Source: Pedobacter steynii
GTDB lineage: Bacteria; Bacteroidota; Bacteroidia; Sphingobacteriales; Sphingobacteriaceae
Length of the DNA stretch: 64,000 bases
NCBI RefSeq assembly: GCF_900103665.1
Contig: NZ_FNGY01000002.1
Coordinates: 124,001 to 188,000, forward strand
Direction: 5' to 3'
The notes under the pieces were generated by a model. It was not told the origin of the DNA and did not search any database. It saw only the letters and a program-made list of their open reading frames with translations. Below, in pieces: positions 1 through 9,807 of this stretch (positions are counted from its first letter, which is position 1; each line of letters starts with the position of its first letter). The translations under genes were made by a program, and so were the position numbers.

Positions 1-132
1 GCGCATGGCCCAGGTACACATGTTATTCGCATCAGCAGGAGTGCTTTTCTGCCAGATAGATTTTGGAACGACACCAAACATGGCGCCCCCGTCTAATTTA
101 AATAATCCGGTATCAATTGTATGTAAGTTCAT
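1..132 (-). CDS. MBL-fold metallo-hydrolase, N-terminal part (cut by window edge)
   Basis: The minus strand is open from an ATG at 132 to the window edge (44 codons). It begins MNLHTIDTGLFKLDGGAMFG and continues GVVPKSIWQK. This is the usual opening of a family of metallo-beta-lactamase-fold hydrolases common in Bacteroidota. The HxHxDH metal motif would lie beyond the window, so substrate and activity cannot be judged. The gene is co-directional with lpdA, but a terminator at 163-192 separates them, so it probably has its own promoter. Family identity rests on N-terminal resemblance only. Confidence 0.6.
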   Translation of the reverse strand, partial: MNLHTIDTGLFKLDGGAMFGVVPKSIWQKSTPADANNMCTWAMR

Positions 133-162
133 ATCGCATTCGGTTAAGGAAAATATAAAAGT

Positions 163-192
163 AAAAAAAAACCTGTTGAAAGCTCAACAGGT
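163..192 (-). terminator. Rho-independent terminator of lpdA
   Basis: A 9-bp stem (ACCTGTTGA at 171-179, TCAACAGGT at 184-192) closes a 4-nt loop. On the minus strand it is followed by a long U run (the A run at 163-170). It lies about 25 bp after the lpdA stop. Confidence 0.85.
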
Positions 193-215
193 TTTTCTCA
201 TCGTTTATTTATGGA

Positions 216-1604
216 TTATAAGTGAATTACTTCACCGTAAGCGTCAGCAGTTGCTTCCATGATTGCTTCACTCATGGTTGGGTGAGGGTGTACAGATTTC
301 AGCATTTCATGACCTGTAGTTTCCAGTTTACGGGCTACTACGATCTCTGCGATCATTTCTGTAACATTTGCACCGATCATGTGTGCACCAAGCAATTCAC
401 CGTATTTGGCATCGTAGATCATTTTTACAAAACCATCTTTAGCACCTGCAGCGCTGGCTTTACCTGAAGCAGAGAAAGGGAATTTACCAATCTTCAATTC
501 ATATCCGGCAGCTTTCGCTGCTTTCTCCGTATAACCAACAGAAGCGATCTCAGGGCTGCAATAAGTACATCCCGGGATGTTGTTGTAATCTAAAGGTTCT
601 GGTTTATGACCAGCAATTTTCTCTACACAGATGATTCCTTCTGCGGAAGCTACGTGTGCTAAAGCCTGACCAGAAACGATATCACCAATTGCATAATAAC
701 CTTTTACGTTGGTATTGTAGAATTCATCCACGATTACCTTACCTTTTTCAGTTTTGATGCCGGTTTCTTCTAAACCTATATTTTCTATGTTGGCAACTAC
801 ACCAGCAGCAGAAAGAACGATATCACATTCTAAAGTCTGCATGCCTGAAGCTGTTTTTACCTGAACTTTACAACCTGTACCACTGGTATCAACAGATTCT
901 ACGCTCGAAGAAGTCATCACTTCTATACCTGCTTTTTTGAAGCTGCGCAATAGTTGTTTTGAGATGTCTTCGTCTTCCACAGGAACGATGTTTTCCATGA
1001 ATTCAACTACCGTAACTTTCGTTCCCAGTGTGGCATAGAAATACGCAAATTCCACGCCGATGGCGCCTGAACCTACAACAACCATAGATTTCGGTTGCTC
1101 AGGAAGGACCATCGCCTGTCTGTAGCCAATGATTTTTTTACCGTCTTGTTTTAAGTTAGGCAATTCTCTTGATCTGCCACCTGTAGCCAATATAATACTG
1201 GTTGCAGTATATTCTTTCTGTGTGCCGTCGGCAGCTTTAACTTCCACCTTGTTTCCAGGTTTTGCTTTACCGGTACCCATGATCACGTCAATTTTGTTCT
1301 TCTTCATTAAGAATTGAACACCTTTGCTCATGCCATCGGCAACACCACGGCTGCGTTTAATTACAGCAGCAAAATCAGCTTCAGCCGCTGCGGTTTTGAT
1401 CCCGTATTCAGCAGCATGGTTGATGTATTCAAAAACCTGTGCACTTTTTAACAAGGCTTTGGTAGGGATACAACCCCAGTTAAGGCAGATTCCGCCTAAA
1501 GATTCGCGTTCTACTACTGCAGTTTTCAAACCTAACTGAGAAGCTCTTATTGCAGCTACATATCCACCAGGACCGCTGCCTATTACAATTACATCGTAGT
1601 TCAT
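216..1604 (-). CDS. lpdA: Dihydrolipoyl dehydrogenase (E3)
   Basis: 462 aa flavoprotein that reoxidises dihydrolipoamide of the pyruvate, 2-oxoglutarate and branched-chain dehydrogenase complexes with NAD+. Visible are the N-terminal FAD-binding GSGPGGYVAA (about 9-18), the redox disulfide GGICLNWGCIPTK (Cys40/Cys45), a second Rossmann motif GSGAIGVEFA for NAD, the FAD-contact segment YAIGD, and the C-terminal catalytic pair HPHPTMSE (His441, Glu446). Length and motif order match family norms. No E1 or E2 gene is adjacent, so it is a stand-alone E3 likely shared among complexes. A clear terminator follows; the upstream gap is shared with the divergent TonB receptor gene. Confidence 0.97.
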   Translation of the reverse strand: MNYDVIVIGSGPGGYVAAIRASQLGLKTAVVERESLGGICLNWGCIPTKALLKSAQVFEYINHAAEYGIKTAAAEADFAAVIKRSRGVADGMSKGVQFLMKKNKIDVIMGTGKAKPGNKVEVKAADGTQKEYTATSIILATGGRSRELPNLKQDGKKIIGYRQAMVLPEQPKSMVVVGSGAIGVEFAYFYATLGTKVTVVEFMENIVPVEDEDISKQLLRSFKKAGIEVMTSSSVESVDTSGTGCKVQVKTASGMQTLECDIVLSAAGVVANIENIGLEETGIKTEKGKVIVDEFYNTNVKGYYAIGDIVSGQALAHVASAEGIICVEKIAGHKPEPLDYNNIPGCTYCSPEIASVGYTEKAAKAAGYELKIGKFPFSASGKASAAGAKDGFVKMIYDAKYGELLGAHMIGANVTEMIAEIVVARKLETTGHEMLKSVHPHPTMSEAIMEATADAYGEVIHL

Positions 1605-1936
1605 ATCTTATATAAAGGAATTTTAACTTAAGTAATTGCCAAAATTAAAAAAATTGTTCATTAATACCGCTTCTAAGATTTTTGTAAAGACGTTTTAGGT
1701 GATATAATTTGAAGATGTTACATTTTTATGAAGGAGATCAGTTTTTGCAGAAAAAACAATTTGCTGGTAAACTGAAAGTTAGATATGTTAAATAACATGT
1801 TAAATGTTGAAAAATATTGTGATATTTAATAATAATTTAACATTGAAATCAGACTGTAGGATAAATTAATATTTACCTTTGTCGCGATATTTAATATTGG
1901 AATATCATAAAAAAACGAAAAGTAATTCAAAAAAGT
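1605..1936. other. Divergent intergenic region, AT-rich
   Basis: About 330 bp between lpdA (minus) and the TonB receptor gene (plus). Strongly AT-rich, with no convincing ORF. The only recognisable element is the -7 box at 1874-1881. Confidence 0.7.
1874..1881 (+). promoter_or_regulatory. Bacteroidota -7 box (TACCTTTG) for the TonB receptor gene
   Basis: Perfect TAnnTTTG motif 55 bp before the ATG at 1937. No TTG at the expected 19-21 bp upstream distance is obvious, so the -33 element is weak or absent. Confidence 0.5.
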
Positions 1937-4900
1937 ATGAAGAAATCATTACTAATTAATTTCGTGGTTATGATCTTAGTCTTTGCGGGAACGTTCTCTA
2001 CAGCAATGGCTCAGGTGACCACATCAACAATGACAGGTAGTGTCCGCGATGCTAAGGGGCCATTACCCGGAGCAAGTGTTAAAGCTACTCAAATAGCGAC
2101 GGGAACTACTTACACCGCCGGAACAAACTCAGAAGGACGCTTTAACATTTCCAACATGCGTGTTGGTGGTGCTTACAAAGTAGTAGTGACATTTGTTGGA
2201 TATCAGGCTCAGGAATATGACGGTATCGTTTTGAGACTGGGTGAACCATTCGCGTTAAACGTAGTTTTAAATGACGAAGGGGTTACTTTAAATCAGGTTC
2301 AGGTTGTTGGTGTAAAAAGTAAAGTCTTTGATAGCAAAAAAACAGGAGCTTCGACCAGCATTAGTAAAGATCAATTAGAGAGCCTGCCAACGTTGAGCAG
2401 ATCTTTATCTGATTTTTACCGTTTGACTCCACAGGCAAATGGTAACTCTTTTGGTGGCGCAAATCAACGTTACAACAGTATTACAATTGATGGCGCTGTA
2501 AATAATGATGTTTTTGCTGCTTCAAGTAGTTCAATTACTCCAGGTGGTGGTGCAAATACTCAGCCTATTTCTTTAGATGCGATTCAGGAGATTCAGGTAG
2601 TTTTAGCTCCTTATGACATTACTTATGGTAACTTTACCGGAGCTGGTGTGAATGCAATTACTCGTTCAGGAACTAATAAAGTAGAAGGGTCAGCTTATTT
2701 TTTCGGTAGAAATCAAGGTACAGTGGGTAAGACACCTAATGGTTTGAAATCAGCCAAATTCTCTGATTATCAGTATGGTTTTAGAATCGGTGGTCCGATT
2801 ATCAAAGATAAATTGTTCTTCTTCGTGAATGGCGAATTAGGTAGAAAAGCTCAGCCAACAGTGAATAATGCTGGTGAACAAGGTGCAGTATTAACTACAG
2901 AGCAGGCAGCGAGCCTTGCTAGTTATGTTAAGAATAAGTATAACTATGATGTCGGTTCTTATGGAGGACAAGATGCTGAAACTCAAAATGACAAGGTCTT
3001 TGCGAGACTAGACTGGAACATCAACTCTAAAAATCAATTGATGGTTCGTCATAATTATATCAAGGCATATGATGACGTATTGTCGCGCTCTGGTACAAGT
3101 TTTAAATTTGGCAACAACGGTGGTAGAAACAATAGCACCCAAAATATTAGTGTTTTAGAGTTAAGAAGCCAGCTATCTGAATCTTTATCTAACAACTTAT
3201 TATTAGGTTATTCAAGAATCAGAGACGCAAGATCAACTTCAGGATCTTTATTCCCTCATGTAGAGATACAAAACTTTAATGCTTCAGGTAATATCGTTGC
3301 TTTCGGTTCAGAAAGAAGCAGTACTGCTAATGCATTAGATCAGGATATTTTTGAAATTACAGATAACTTTAAAATTTTTGCAGGTAACCATACCTTCACA
3401 ATTGGTACCCACAATGAGTTTTATAAGTTCAGAAACTTGTTTGTAAACAACAGATATGGTTACTGGCAGTTTAGAAGTCTTACCGACTTTGAAAATAATG
3501 CTCCTTCAAGAGCAGAGGTGATTTTCCCTATCAACGGCCAGAATCCTGAAGCTAAATTTAGCGCTGCACAATTAGGTTTCTATGCTCAGGATGATATCCA
3601 GGTAACTCCTGAATTCAGACTGACTGCTGGTTTAAGGGTTGATGTTCCTTTGTTCTTTGACAAACCAGGACGCAACGAAGCTGCTGAAAAATCTTTTGGT
3701 TACAGAACAGACAGGACACCTAAAAGCACTCCTTTGGTAGCACCAAGAGTTGGTTTTAACTACGATGTATTTGGTGACAGAAGTTTACAATTACGAGGAG
3801 GTTCAGGAATCTTTACCGGTCGTGTTCCTTTTGTATGGTTATCTAACCAGTTTACAAATACAGGTTTGTTGACAGGCGAAGTAAGGGTTACTGGTACTGC
3901 AGCAGCTCCAATTCCAGGAGGTTTTCAGCCTGATCCAAACTTGCAATCTACTGTAGGAACCCCAGGTAACTACCAGTTAAATTTAATCGAAGAAAATTTT
4001 AGATTACCTCAGGTTTTCAGATCTAATTTTGCTGCTGATTTCAAACTATTTGCTGGTATTTCTGCAACTTTAGAAGCCATTTACAGCAAAACATTAAATA
4101 ACATTACCTATAAAGACATCAATATTAAAGGTCAATCGGGTACATTGAACCCTACCTTTACTGGTGGAAGTGACCTAAGACCTACCTATAGTGGTCCGAA
4201 GGTAGATTCAAAAGTAACTAATGCTATTTTACTTCAAAACAGTAACAAAGGTTCTGCTTATAGCTTAACGGCTCAATTGCAGAAACAATTTGCCAGTGGC
4301 TTCGGAGCTTCGGTTGCCTATACTTATGGTGAGGCAAAAGATGTGAATAGCGGTACGAGCTCGACAGCAGTATCTAACTGGCAGTTTAACCAGATTGTAC
4401 TTGATCCAAATAATACGCCTTTAGCTTATTCTACATCTGATACTAAACATAGAATTGTAGGTAGTTTAAACTACGGTGTAAGATATGGTAAACAAGGATT
4501 ATTCGGAACCTCTATTGCAGTATTCTACGCAGGTAGATCAGGAAATCCATATACTTACCTTTATAATGGTGATCTTAACGGAGACGGTTCAAACGGAAAT
4601 GATTTACTATTTGTACCTAGAACTCTTTCAGACATTAAACTCGCCATTATTCCTGCTGTTACTACCGGAGCAAACCCGTCACCAGCAATTAGCATTGCAG
4701 ATCAATGGACGAGCTTAAATAACTTTATCGAGAATGATCCTTATTTGAAAAGCAAAAGAGGTGAATATGTAGCACGTAATGGTGCACGTATGCCTTGGCA
4801 ACATTCATTTGACGTAAGATTGATGCAAGATTTAGGTGCGTTGATTAAAGGTTCATCAAATAAGATTCAATTATCAGTAGATGTATTTAATGTTGGTAAT

Positions 4901-5077
4901 TTGATCAATAAAGATTGGGGAAGAGCTTATTTCTTAAGCAATAGCGCAAGTTCATTAATCTCTTACAATTCAGGTAGCTATACATTTAGGGCTCCTTCAA
5001 CTGGAAAAGCTTATACTGTTGATCAGATAGGTTCCCGTTGGGCAGCACAATTCGGTATCAGATATATCTTCAACTAA
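1937..5077 (+). CDS. Oar-like TonB-dependent outer-membrane receptor
   Basis: 1046 aa. A signal peptide (about 1-25, ending AMAQ) is followed by a carboxypeptidase-regulatory-like domain (about 30-110; GPLPGASVKAT, GRFNISNMRVGG, FVGYQAQ). Next comes a plug with the tract QRYNSITIDGAVNNDVF and ITYGNFTGAGVNAITRSGTN, then a long beta-barrel ending AAQFGIRYIFN with a terminal aromatic residue. This arrangement is that of the OmpA-related Oar-like receptors of Bacteroidota rather than SusC. No SusD partner follows and the gene appears monocistronic. The ligand cannot be inferred from sequence. Confidence 0.9.
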   Translation: MKKSLLINFVVMILVFAGTFSTAMAQVTTSTMTGSVRDAKGPLPGASVKATQIATGTTYTAGTNSEGRFNISNMRVGGAYKVVVTFVGYQAQEYDGIVLRLGEPFALNVVLNDEGVTLNQVQVVGVKSKVFDSKKTGASTSISKDQLESLPTLSRSLSDFYRLTPQANGNSFGGANQRYNSITIDGAVNNDVFAASSSSITPGGGANTQPISLDAIQEIQVVLAPYDITYGNFTGAGVNAITRSGTNKVEGSAYFFGRNQGTVGKTPNGLKSAKFSDYQYGFRIGGPIIKDKLFFFVNGELGRKAQPTVNNAGEQGAVLTTEQAASLASYVKNKYNYDVGSYGGQDAETQNDKVFARLDWNINSKNQLMVRHNYIKAYDDVLSRSGTSFKFGNNGGRNNSTQNISVLELRSQLSESLSNNLLLGYSRIRDARSTSGSLFPHVEIQNFNASGNIVAFGSERSSTANALDQDIFEITDNFKIFAGNHTFTIGTHNEFYKFRNLFVNNRYGYWQFRSLTDFENNAPSRAEVIFPINGQNPEAKFSAAQLGFYAQDDIQVTPEFRLTAGLRVDVPLFFDKPGRNEAAEKSFGYRTDRTPKSTPLVAPRVGFNYDVFGDRSLQLRGGSGIFTGRVPFVWLSNQFTNTGLLTGEVRVTGTAAAPIPGGFQPDPNLQSTVGTPGNYQLNLIEENFRLPQVFRSNFAADFKLFAGISATLEAIYSKTLNNITYKDINIKGQSGTLNPTFTGGSDLRPTYSGPKVDSKVTNAILLQNSNKGSAYSLTAQLQKQFASGFGASVAYTYGEAKDVNSGTSSTAVSNWQFNQIVLDPNNTPLAYSTSDTKHRIVGSLNYGVRYGKQGLFGTSIAVFYAGRSGNPYTYLYNGDLNGDGSNGNDLLFVPRTLSDIKLAIIPAVTTGANPSPAISIADQWTSLNNFIENDPYLKSKRGEYVARNGARMPWQHSFDVRLMQDLGALIKGSSNKIQLSVDVFNVGNLINKDWGRAYFLSNSASSLISYNSGSYTFRAPSTGKAYTVDQIGSRWAAQFGIRYIFN

Positions 5078-5091
5078 TTACTCTCAAATAT

Positions 5092-5129
5092 AAAAAATCC
5101 CCGTTCCTGATAAAGGAGAGGGGATTTTT
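5092..5129. terminator. Bidirectional terminator between convergent genes
   Basis: Stem AAAAATCCCC / GGGGATTTTT with a 17-nt loop; A and U runs flank both sides. It serves the TonB receptor gene (plus) and the glycoside hydrolase gene (minus). Confidence 0.85.
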
Positions 5130-5147
5130 CGTATGCTGTATTTCCTG

Positions 5148-8132
5148 TTATTCTTTAATCACGAGCATCCAGCCTTTTCCTTTCGGTACAGTAATCTCTT
5201 CCTGATCCTTAAAGCTTGCAGCCGGTTGGAAGTTCTTCACTTCAGCTGCAGTAATCGTTGCCTTTGCCGGGTCCATGCCTAATGCTTTCCAGTCGATGTT
5301 TAACCTGATTTTGGTGTCTTCATTTGCCCAGCTGGCCAGCGCCACTAAAACACTTTTATCTTTTCTGTAAATAGTCACAGGCACATTTGCCTGATTACTC
5401 TTCACCGGATTGTTTTCTACCCAGTAGCCGATCATTTTGCTGCCTTGCATGCCAAAGTTATCCCATGCTTTCCAGATCGGACGGGGATCAGCTCCATCGC
5501 TCCATGGCATCCTGTTCGTCATGCCATAAACCATCCCTCTCCAGGCATTTCCTCCATCCTGTAACATTTCACCCATCAGGCCAAATGGAATCCCTGAGAC
5601 TTCCGTAAGGAAGAAATCCGGACTGTTTTTATCATAGTAAAAATACTCTCCAAACCACAATCTGTTCAGGTATGGGAAGTGCTCCATATAAAGGTTGGCA
5701 CTGTTGTTAAAACCATCACTCTTATTGTATTGATTGGCCGAGTGAAGGTCAATAATTCCAGGATGACCGTCTTTGGTTAACACCCTTTTTATACGTTTCA
5801 TAGTGGTTCGGTCGAAGGCGACATCATCGAGGTAGATGCCATCAATCCCTACATTCTTTACCAGCCAGTTCATGCCTTCCACGTAATAGTTGTGCCACCT
5901 GCTCATTCCGCTGTTTACGACGGCTGCATCTTTAATTTCCGGTACATACCAGGCGGCGATATAATCTTCACCCAGGTGCTCCTGTAACCAGGAATAACCT
6001 CCACCTTTTCCCGGAGAATAAATTTCGTGTCCAAGGCTTCGCAGCGGGAAGGTTTCGTAGGCACTGTTGGAGAGTTCACGTACCGTATTGTAGATTTTTA
6101 CTTTCAGTCCTTTCAGGTGTGCCTCATTGATGTAAGATTTCATCTCTTTATGCGCAATGAAAGGGTAATTGATGAAAGGATTGATCGGAGTCGCATGGTG
6201 GATATTGATCAGGTTAGCTCCGGTTGCTTTGATGGTATCCAGGTTCTCATATTTATGATAAAACCTGTTGCTCCATTGAAAATCCGTATTAATCGGATGG
6301 AATGGCGTGATGAGTAAGGTAAAGTTGTAATACAAGGTATCTCCTTTTTTCATCGTTCTGCTGCCACTGTAATTGTCGGACAGGATTGCTTTTCCCTTTT
6401 TAAACACCTGGATTCCGCCTTTGCCCTCATTTCCCCAGGAAGAAGGAAGGAGCAATGGTTTCTGCAGATAGAAGTTTGTGTTGAGCGGACGTACATAATG
6501 CTGATCCCTCAGTGAATATTGTAAGCCGGCATTTACATCGCCGATCCATGCGCCGTCCTGGTTTTTGTTCGCTACATCCCATTTCCATTTCAGGGTATCC
6601 AGTCTGTTTCCGCCTTTAAGTCCTAAGCCCATCATGTATTTTGATGCCGCTTCGGTAAATGGAATGTGTAGCCGGATATCATCCAGACTGATGTCCTGTT
6701 GCGCAATTAGCTGAACGGTATAAGAGAGAAATCCGTCAAATTCAACAGCGCCATTTACCTGCATGGTTAATTTGTCGGAAGTATTGATGGTATTCCATTG
6801 TACCGTTCCAGGTTGTTTTTCTGTAAAGTTTACCGGGCCATTTTTCCAGATGATGTCTTTATGGTCGGCGGCGGTCACATGGAAGTGGATGGGTTCTGTC
6901 AGGATGTCTTTTGCCGTTGCAGACAATTCTGTCATTTCCGGTGTAAAGAAGGTCTGGATCTGTGCAGGTAAACCATCTTTGTTTAAAGAGATTTGTCTGC
7001 CCAGCAAGGAGATCGTCTGGTCTTTTACCGCTAAAGGAATATAAGGCGAGATCACCTCATTCTTTTGTGCCAGGGTAGAGTTTAACCAGGTCAGCCGTGT
7101 TTGCTTCCAGGGCTCGTTGATTCCGCCTTCTACGGCCAGCTGATTGCTGATCTGTATGCTGATTTGGATGGTGGTCTTCGCTGCACCATTGGCAGAAACC
7201 GTGGCCGTTCCGGTATAGCTTCCTGCGGATAACTCTTTTGGAAGATTGGCCAGTACCCAAAGGGACTGAACCTTATCTTTAGCAACATTTACTGTTTTAT
7301 GTAAGGGAAGCGTATTCCAGTTTGTTCCATCGGTATTCAGACAGGAAAGGAGAGAGGCAGGAATACGTCCTCCGGTTTTACTTTTAAGGTCTGTAAACCT
7401 GATTTCAACATTGTTGAGGTCCTTTTTAACGGCATAGATCCCAAGCTGAAAAGCAAAGTTTTCGCCTTTTGCAGCAGTTGCCGAGAAGCTGTTTTTTAAA
7501 CCTTTTAAAATCCAGCGTTGAGGCAGGTCTGCGGTCATTTTTATCGGATTCAGACGGTCTTCAGGAAAGACAAAATAAGACTTGTCCGGATGCTGTCTGA
7601 TCAGATCGCCGGTCTCTTTTGCGGTGGCAATCACCTCCATTGGGTAATTGCTGTTCATCGCGTTTACCGATTGGATTTCCTGAACCTTAACAAGGGCAGC
7701 TTTGTCTGTCGACGCAGGCCAGGTGTCATTATTCGCTGTTGATCTTTTGAGATAGCTGGCATTAGGGTAATTGGAGCGGCCATCTACTTTATATGGCATA
7801 TAGTAGACGTAATAAGTTCCGGCTCCGGAAGTAGGCTCAAAATAAATGGTACCCTGCTCCCTGTTAATATCCGCAATCTTTACATGGGTGATTCTCTTAT
7901 TGCTTTTGGCATCTACCACCCAGAGTTCTTTTTGTTCCGGCTGAAGGTCCCTTCTTCTCCATGGGATGACTGCTTTGGCAACCTTCCCCGCAGTACTGAC
8001 ATTAAGGACTACGCGGTGATTGCCGAGAGAGTCGGGGTTCCAGGCATCATTCCCATTGGTGTATTTTAATTCCTGGGCAGTAGCAGTACCGCCAAGAAGG
8101 ATTAAAACAAATGGTACAAGGTATTTTTTCAT
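5148..8132 (-). CDS. Secreted glycoside hydrolase of the DUF6067-type architecture
   Basis: 994 aa with a signal peptide (about 1-19, ending GTATAQ). The N-terminal half is beta-rich with TGTATVSANG-like immunoglobulin stretches. The C-terminal part is a TIM-barrel-like region with GIDGIYLDDVAFDR (from about 762; paired Asp at 769-770), IIDLHSANQYN, and a small C-terminal beta domain (VPVTIYRKDKSVLVALASWAN). This matches large Bacteroidota proteins annotated as glycoside hydrolase domain/DUF6067; the substrate is unknown to me. The gene stands alone, with a palindromic CAAACGTTTG operator 70 bp upstream suggesting LacI-family control. Family call fairly sure, catalytic residues inferred. Confidence 0.75.
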   Translation of the reverse strand: MKKYLVPFVLILLGGTATAQELKYTNGNDAWNPDSLGNHRVVLNVSTAGKVAKAVIPWRRRDLQPEQKELWVVDAKSNKRITHVKIADINREQGTIYFEPTSGAGTYYVYYMPYKVDGRSNYPNASYLKRSTANNDTWPASTDKAALVKVQEIQSVNAMNSNYPMEVIATAKETGDLIRQHPDKSYFVFPEDRLNPIKMTADLPQRWILKGLKNSFSATAAKGENFAFQLGIYAVKKDLNNVEIRFTDLKSKTGGRIPASLLSCLNTDGTNWNTLPLHKTVNVAKDKVQSLWVLANLPKELSAGSYTGTATVSANGAAKTTIQISIQISNQLAVEGGINEPWKQTRLTWLNSTLAQKNEVISPYIPLAVKDQTISLLGRQISLNKDGLPAQIQTFFTPEMTELSATAKDILTEPIHFHVTAADHKDIIWKNGPVNFTEKQPGTVQWNTINTSDKLTMQVNGAVEFDGFLSYTVQLIAQQDISLDDIRLHIPFTEAASKYMMGLGLKGGNRLDTLKWKWDVANKNQDGAWIGDVNAGLQYSLRDQHYVRPLNTNFYLQKPLLLPSSWGNEGKGGIQVFKKGKAILSDNYSGSRTMKKGDTLYYNFTLLITPFHPINTDFQWSNRFYHKYENLDTIKATGANLINIHHATPINPFINYPFIAHKEMKSYINEAHLKGLKVKIYNTVRELSNSAYETFPLRSLGHEIYSPGKGGGYSWLQEHLGEDYIAAWYVPEIKDAAVVNSGMSRWHNYYVEGMNWLVKNVGIDGIYLDDVAFDRTTMKRIKRVLTKDGHPGIIDLHSANQYNKSDGFNNSANLYMEHFPYLNRLWFGEYFYYDKNSPDFFLTEVSGIPFGLMGEMLQDGGNAWRGMVYGMTNRMPWSDGADPRPIWKAWDNFGMQGSKMIGYWVENNPVKSNQANVPVTIYRKDKSVLVALASWANEDTKIRLNIDWKALGMDPAKATITAAEVKNFQPAASFKDQEEITVPKGKGWMLVIKE

Positions 8133-8201
8133 ACGAACGGTTGTGTTGATTTATATTTAAAATTAGCAGTTATTTAACCTGCCAGGGAAAATAAATCAAC
8201 G

Positions 8202-8211
8202 CAAACGTTTG
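8202..8211. promoter_or_regulatory. LacI-family-type operator CAAACGTTTG
   Basis: Perfect 10-bp palindrome with extended context ACGCAAACGTTTGTTT, about 70 bp upstream of the glycoside hydrolase start at 8132. Two one-mismatch copies precede the GH20 gene near 61.05 kb. No LacI-type regulator is in the window. Confidence 0.5.
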
Positions 8212-8236
8212 TTTAAAGGCGATGCCATGGATTGTC

Positions 8237-8815
8237 TTATTTCAGCGCCTTTAAATTCAGGTATTGTTTTGCTGAATCACAGAGTGCTGCAAAAGCTCCC
8301 GCCATCATGATGATGTCCTTAATGACGAGCCTGCCTCTTGCGGAAAGCAATGGAAAACCATGGTCCGGATCTCCTAAAGCCGGGACCCAGGAGTCTGTAG
8401 TGGTTATGAGGAAGGATAGGGTGACGGCAGACATGATCATGACCAGGCCAGCCCCAATCATTCCTATTCCGGGATGGTATTTGTTAACCAGTAACAAGAA
8501 ACCAAGAACCACCAGAACACTGCCCAATCCATAGGAAAAAAGATATGTATGGTTGGCTTCATGCCAGGCAATTTTATCAGGATTGGCTTCTCCTTCTTTT
8601 TGCATATGTGTTTTATAATCCTCAGGATGTGCATAAAAGAAAGACATAAATGGTGAATTTGCCACAAACGGTACAATGCCTTCGGCCTCATAGTTGTATA
8701 CTTTTAAACCGCCAATCCAGATCAGGACAATGGCAATAGAGATGCGGATCAGGCGAATACTTAAAGCGGATAAACCGGCAAGGGAACGGATTAATGAAGA
8801 TAATTTATTTGACAT
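8237..8815 (-). CDS. RclC/YkgB-like (DUF417) inner-membrane protein
   Basis: 192 aa from the ATG at 8815. A longer reading from a TTG at 8836 is open but less likely. Four hydrophobic segments are visible (IRISIAIVLIWIGGLKV, YGLGSVLVVLGFLLLV, GIGMIGAGLVMIMSAVTLSFL, DIIMMAGAFAALC). The conserved YEAEGIVPFVANSPFMSFFY stretch is characteristic of DUF417/RclC, the membrane component of the E. coli reactive-chlorine resistance operon. It lies 65 bp downstream of an AraC-family gene on the same strand, an arrangement recalling the RclR-controlled rclABC. RclA and RclB homologues are absent here, so a role in oxidant resistance is inference from family. Confidence 0.85.
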   Translation of the reverse strand: MSNKLSSLIRSLAGLSALSIRLIRISIAIVLIWIGGLKVYNYEAEGIVPFVANSPFMSFFYAHPEDYKTHMQKEGEANPDKIAWHEANHTYLFSYGLGSVLVVLGFLLLVNKYHPGIGMIGAGLVMIMSAVTLSFLITTTDSWVPALGDPDHGFPLLSARGRLVIKDIIMMAGAFAALCDSAKQYLNLKALK

Positions 8816-8880
8816 GACGTTATTATTATCCTGCAAATTTACCCTCAGCGCTGCGGTCCTGCCATGGACAATAAAGGATA

Positions 8881-9747
8881 TCAGATGGACAAATCAGCCA
8901 TGATAGAAATTCCTGTTTTCTCGCGGAAGGTCTGTGGAGATACTTTTGTCAGCTTTTTAAAGAAGCGGCTGAAGTAATATTCGTCTTCAAAATTCAGGGA
9001 ATAAGCGATTTCTTTAATGCTATGCCGGCTCAGGTGCAACTTCTTTTTAGCTTCAAGTACCACACGTTCCTGAATCAACCGGGAAGGAGATTTGCCGAAA
9101 TAACGGCTGCAGCGTTTTGCAAAAGCATTGGGACTTAGCTTGAGTAAAGCGGCATAGTCCGAGGGCTTGCGCATCAGGAGGAAATTGGCCTCCAATGCAA
9201 TTTTGAAATCTTCCAGCGGGGCATCGGTTTTCTTAAATTCAGCTGGTGCTGATTTTAACTTGATCTGACTCGCCTTTGCGAGGTACAACTGTAAATAGGC
9301 AGTAAGAACAGCTTCATTAGGTTCCTGTCGGGAAAGTTCTGTATCCAGCTGAGCAAGGAGTTCTGAAAATGAAACCGACTCTTCCGGCAGCAATGAAATC
9401 GAAGGCTCGAGAAAGATGTTGTTGAACAGCAATCCATTACAGGCCACCTCGGCCTTATGGTATTCTATACAATAAAAATCACCGTGAAATTGAAGCATCC
9501 GGACCTTCGACAAGGGAGCTTCCTTAAAATGAATGGTCTGGTAAGGGTTGGCAAAAAAGATGACGGGTCCCTCAAATGAGAAATTGCCGAAATCAGCCTG
9601 AAAAATACCCTTTCCTTCCTTTATAAACAAAATGGTATAACGTGAATATTGACCGGGATAGGCCAAGGACCCCGCTTCCATGTCCTGAAGGGATAATAAA
9701 CAGTCTCCGGAGGCGGAGGGATATTTTTTAGCGGGAATACTGGCCAT
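8881..9747 (-). CDS. AraC-family transcriptional regulator
   Basis: 288 aa from the ATG at 9747 (a GTG directly before it is also in frame). The N-terminal half is a cupin-like sensing domain (GKGIFQADFGNFSFEGPVIF, MLQFHGDFYCIEYHK). The C-terminal about 100 residues carry two helix-turn-helix motifs (YAALLKLSPNAFAKRCSRYFG and IKEIAYSLNFEDEYYFSRFF) followed by the family signature KLTKVSPQTFRE. It is transcribed towards the RclC-like gene and is its probable regulator. It is divergent from the Crp/Fnr gene at 9808, sharing a 60-bp intergenic region. Confidence 0.9.
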   Translation of the reverse strand: MASIPAKKYPSASGDCLLSLQDMEAGSLAYPGQYSRYTILFIKEGKGIFQADFGNFSFEGPVIFFANPYQTIHFKEAPLSKVRMLQFHGDFYCIEYHKAEVACNGLLFNNIFLEPSISLLPEESVSFSELLAQLDTELSRQEPNEAVLTAYLQLYLAKASQIKLKSAPAEFKKTDAPLEDFKIALEANFLLMRKPSDYAALLKLSPNAFAKRCSRYFGKSPSRLIQERVVLEAKKKLHLSRHSIKEIAYSLNFEDEYYFSRFFKKLTKVSPQTFREKTGISIMADLSI

Positions 9748-9807
9748 CACTCAAATTTAGAATTAATCATACATTTAAGGCGGGAAACACCTAAAATATC
9801 GTAAAAC

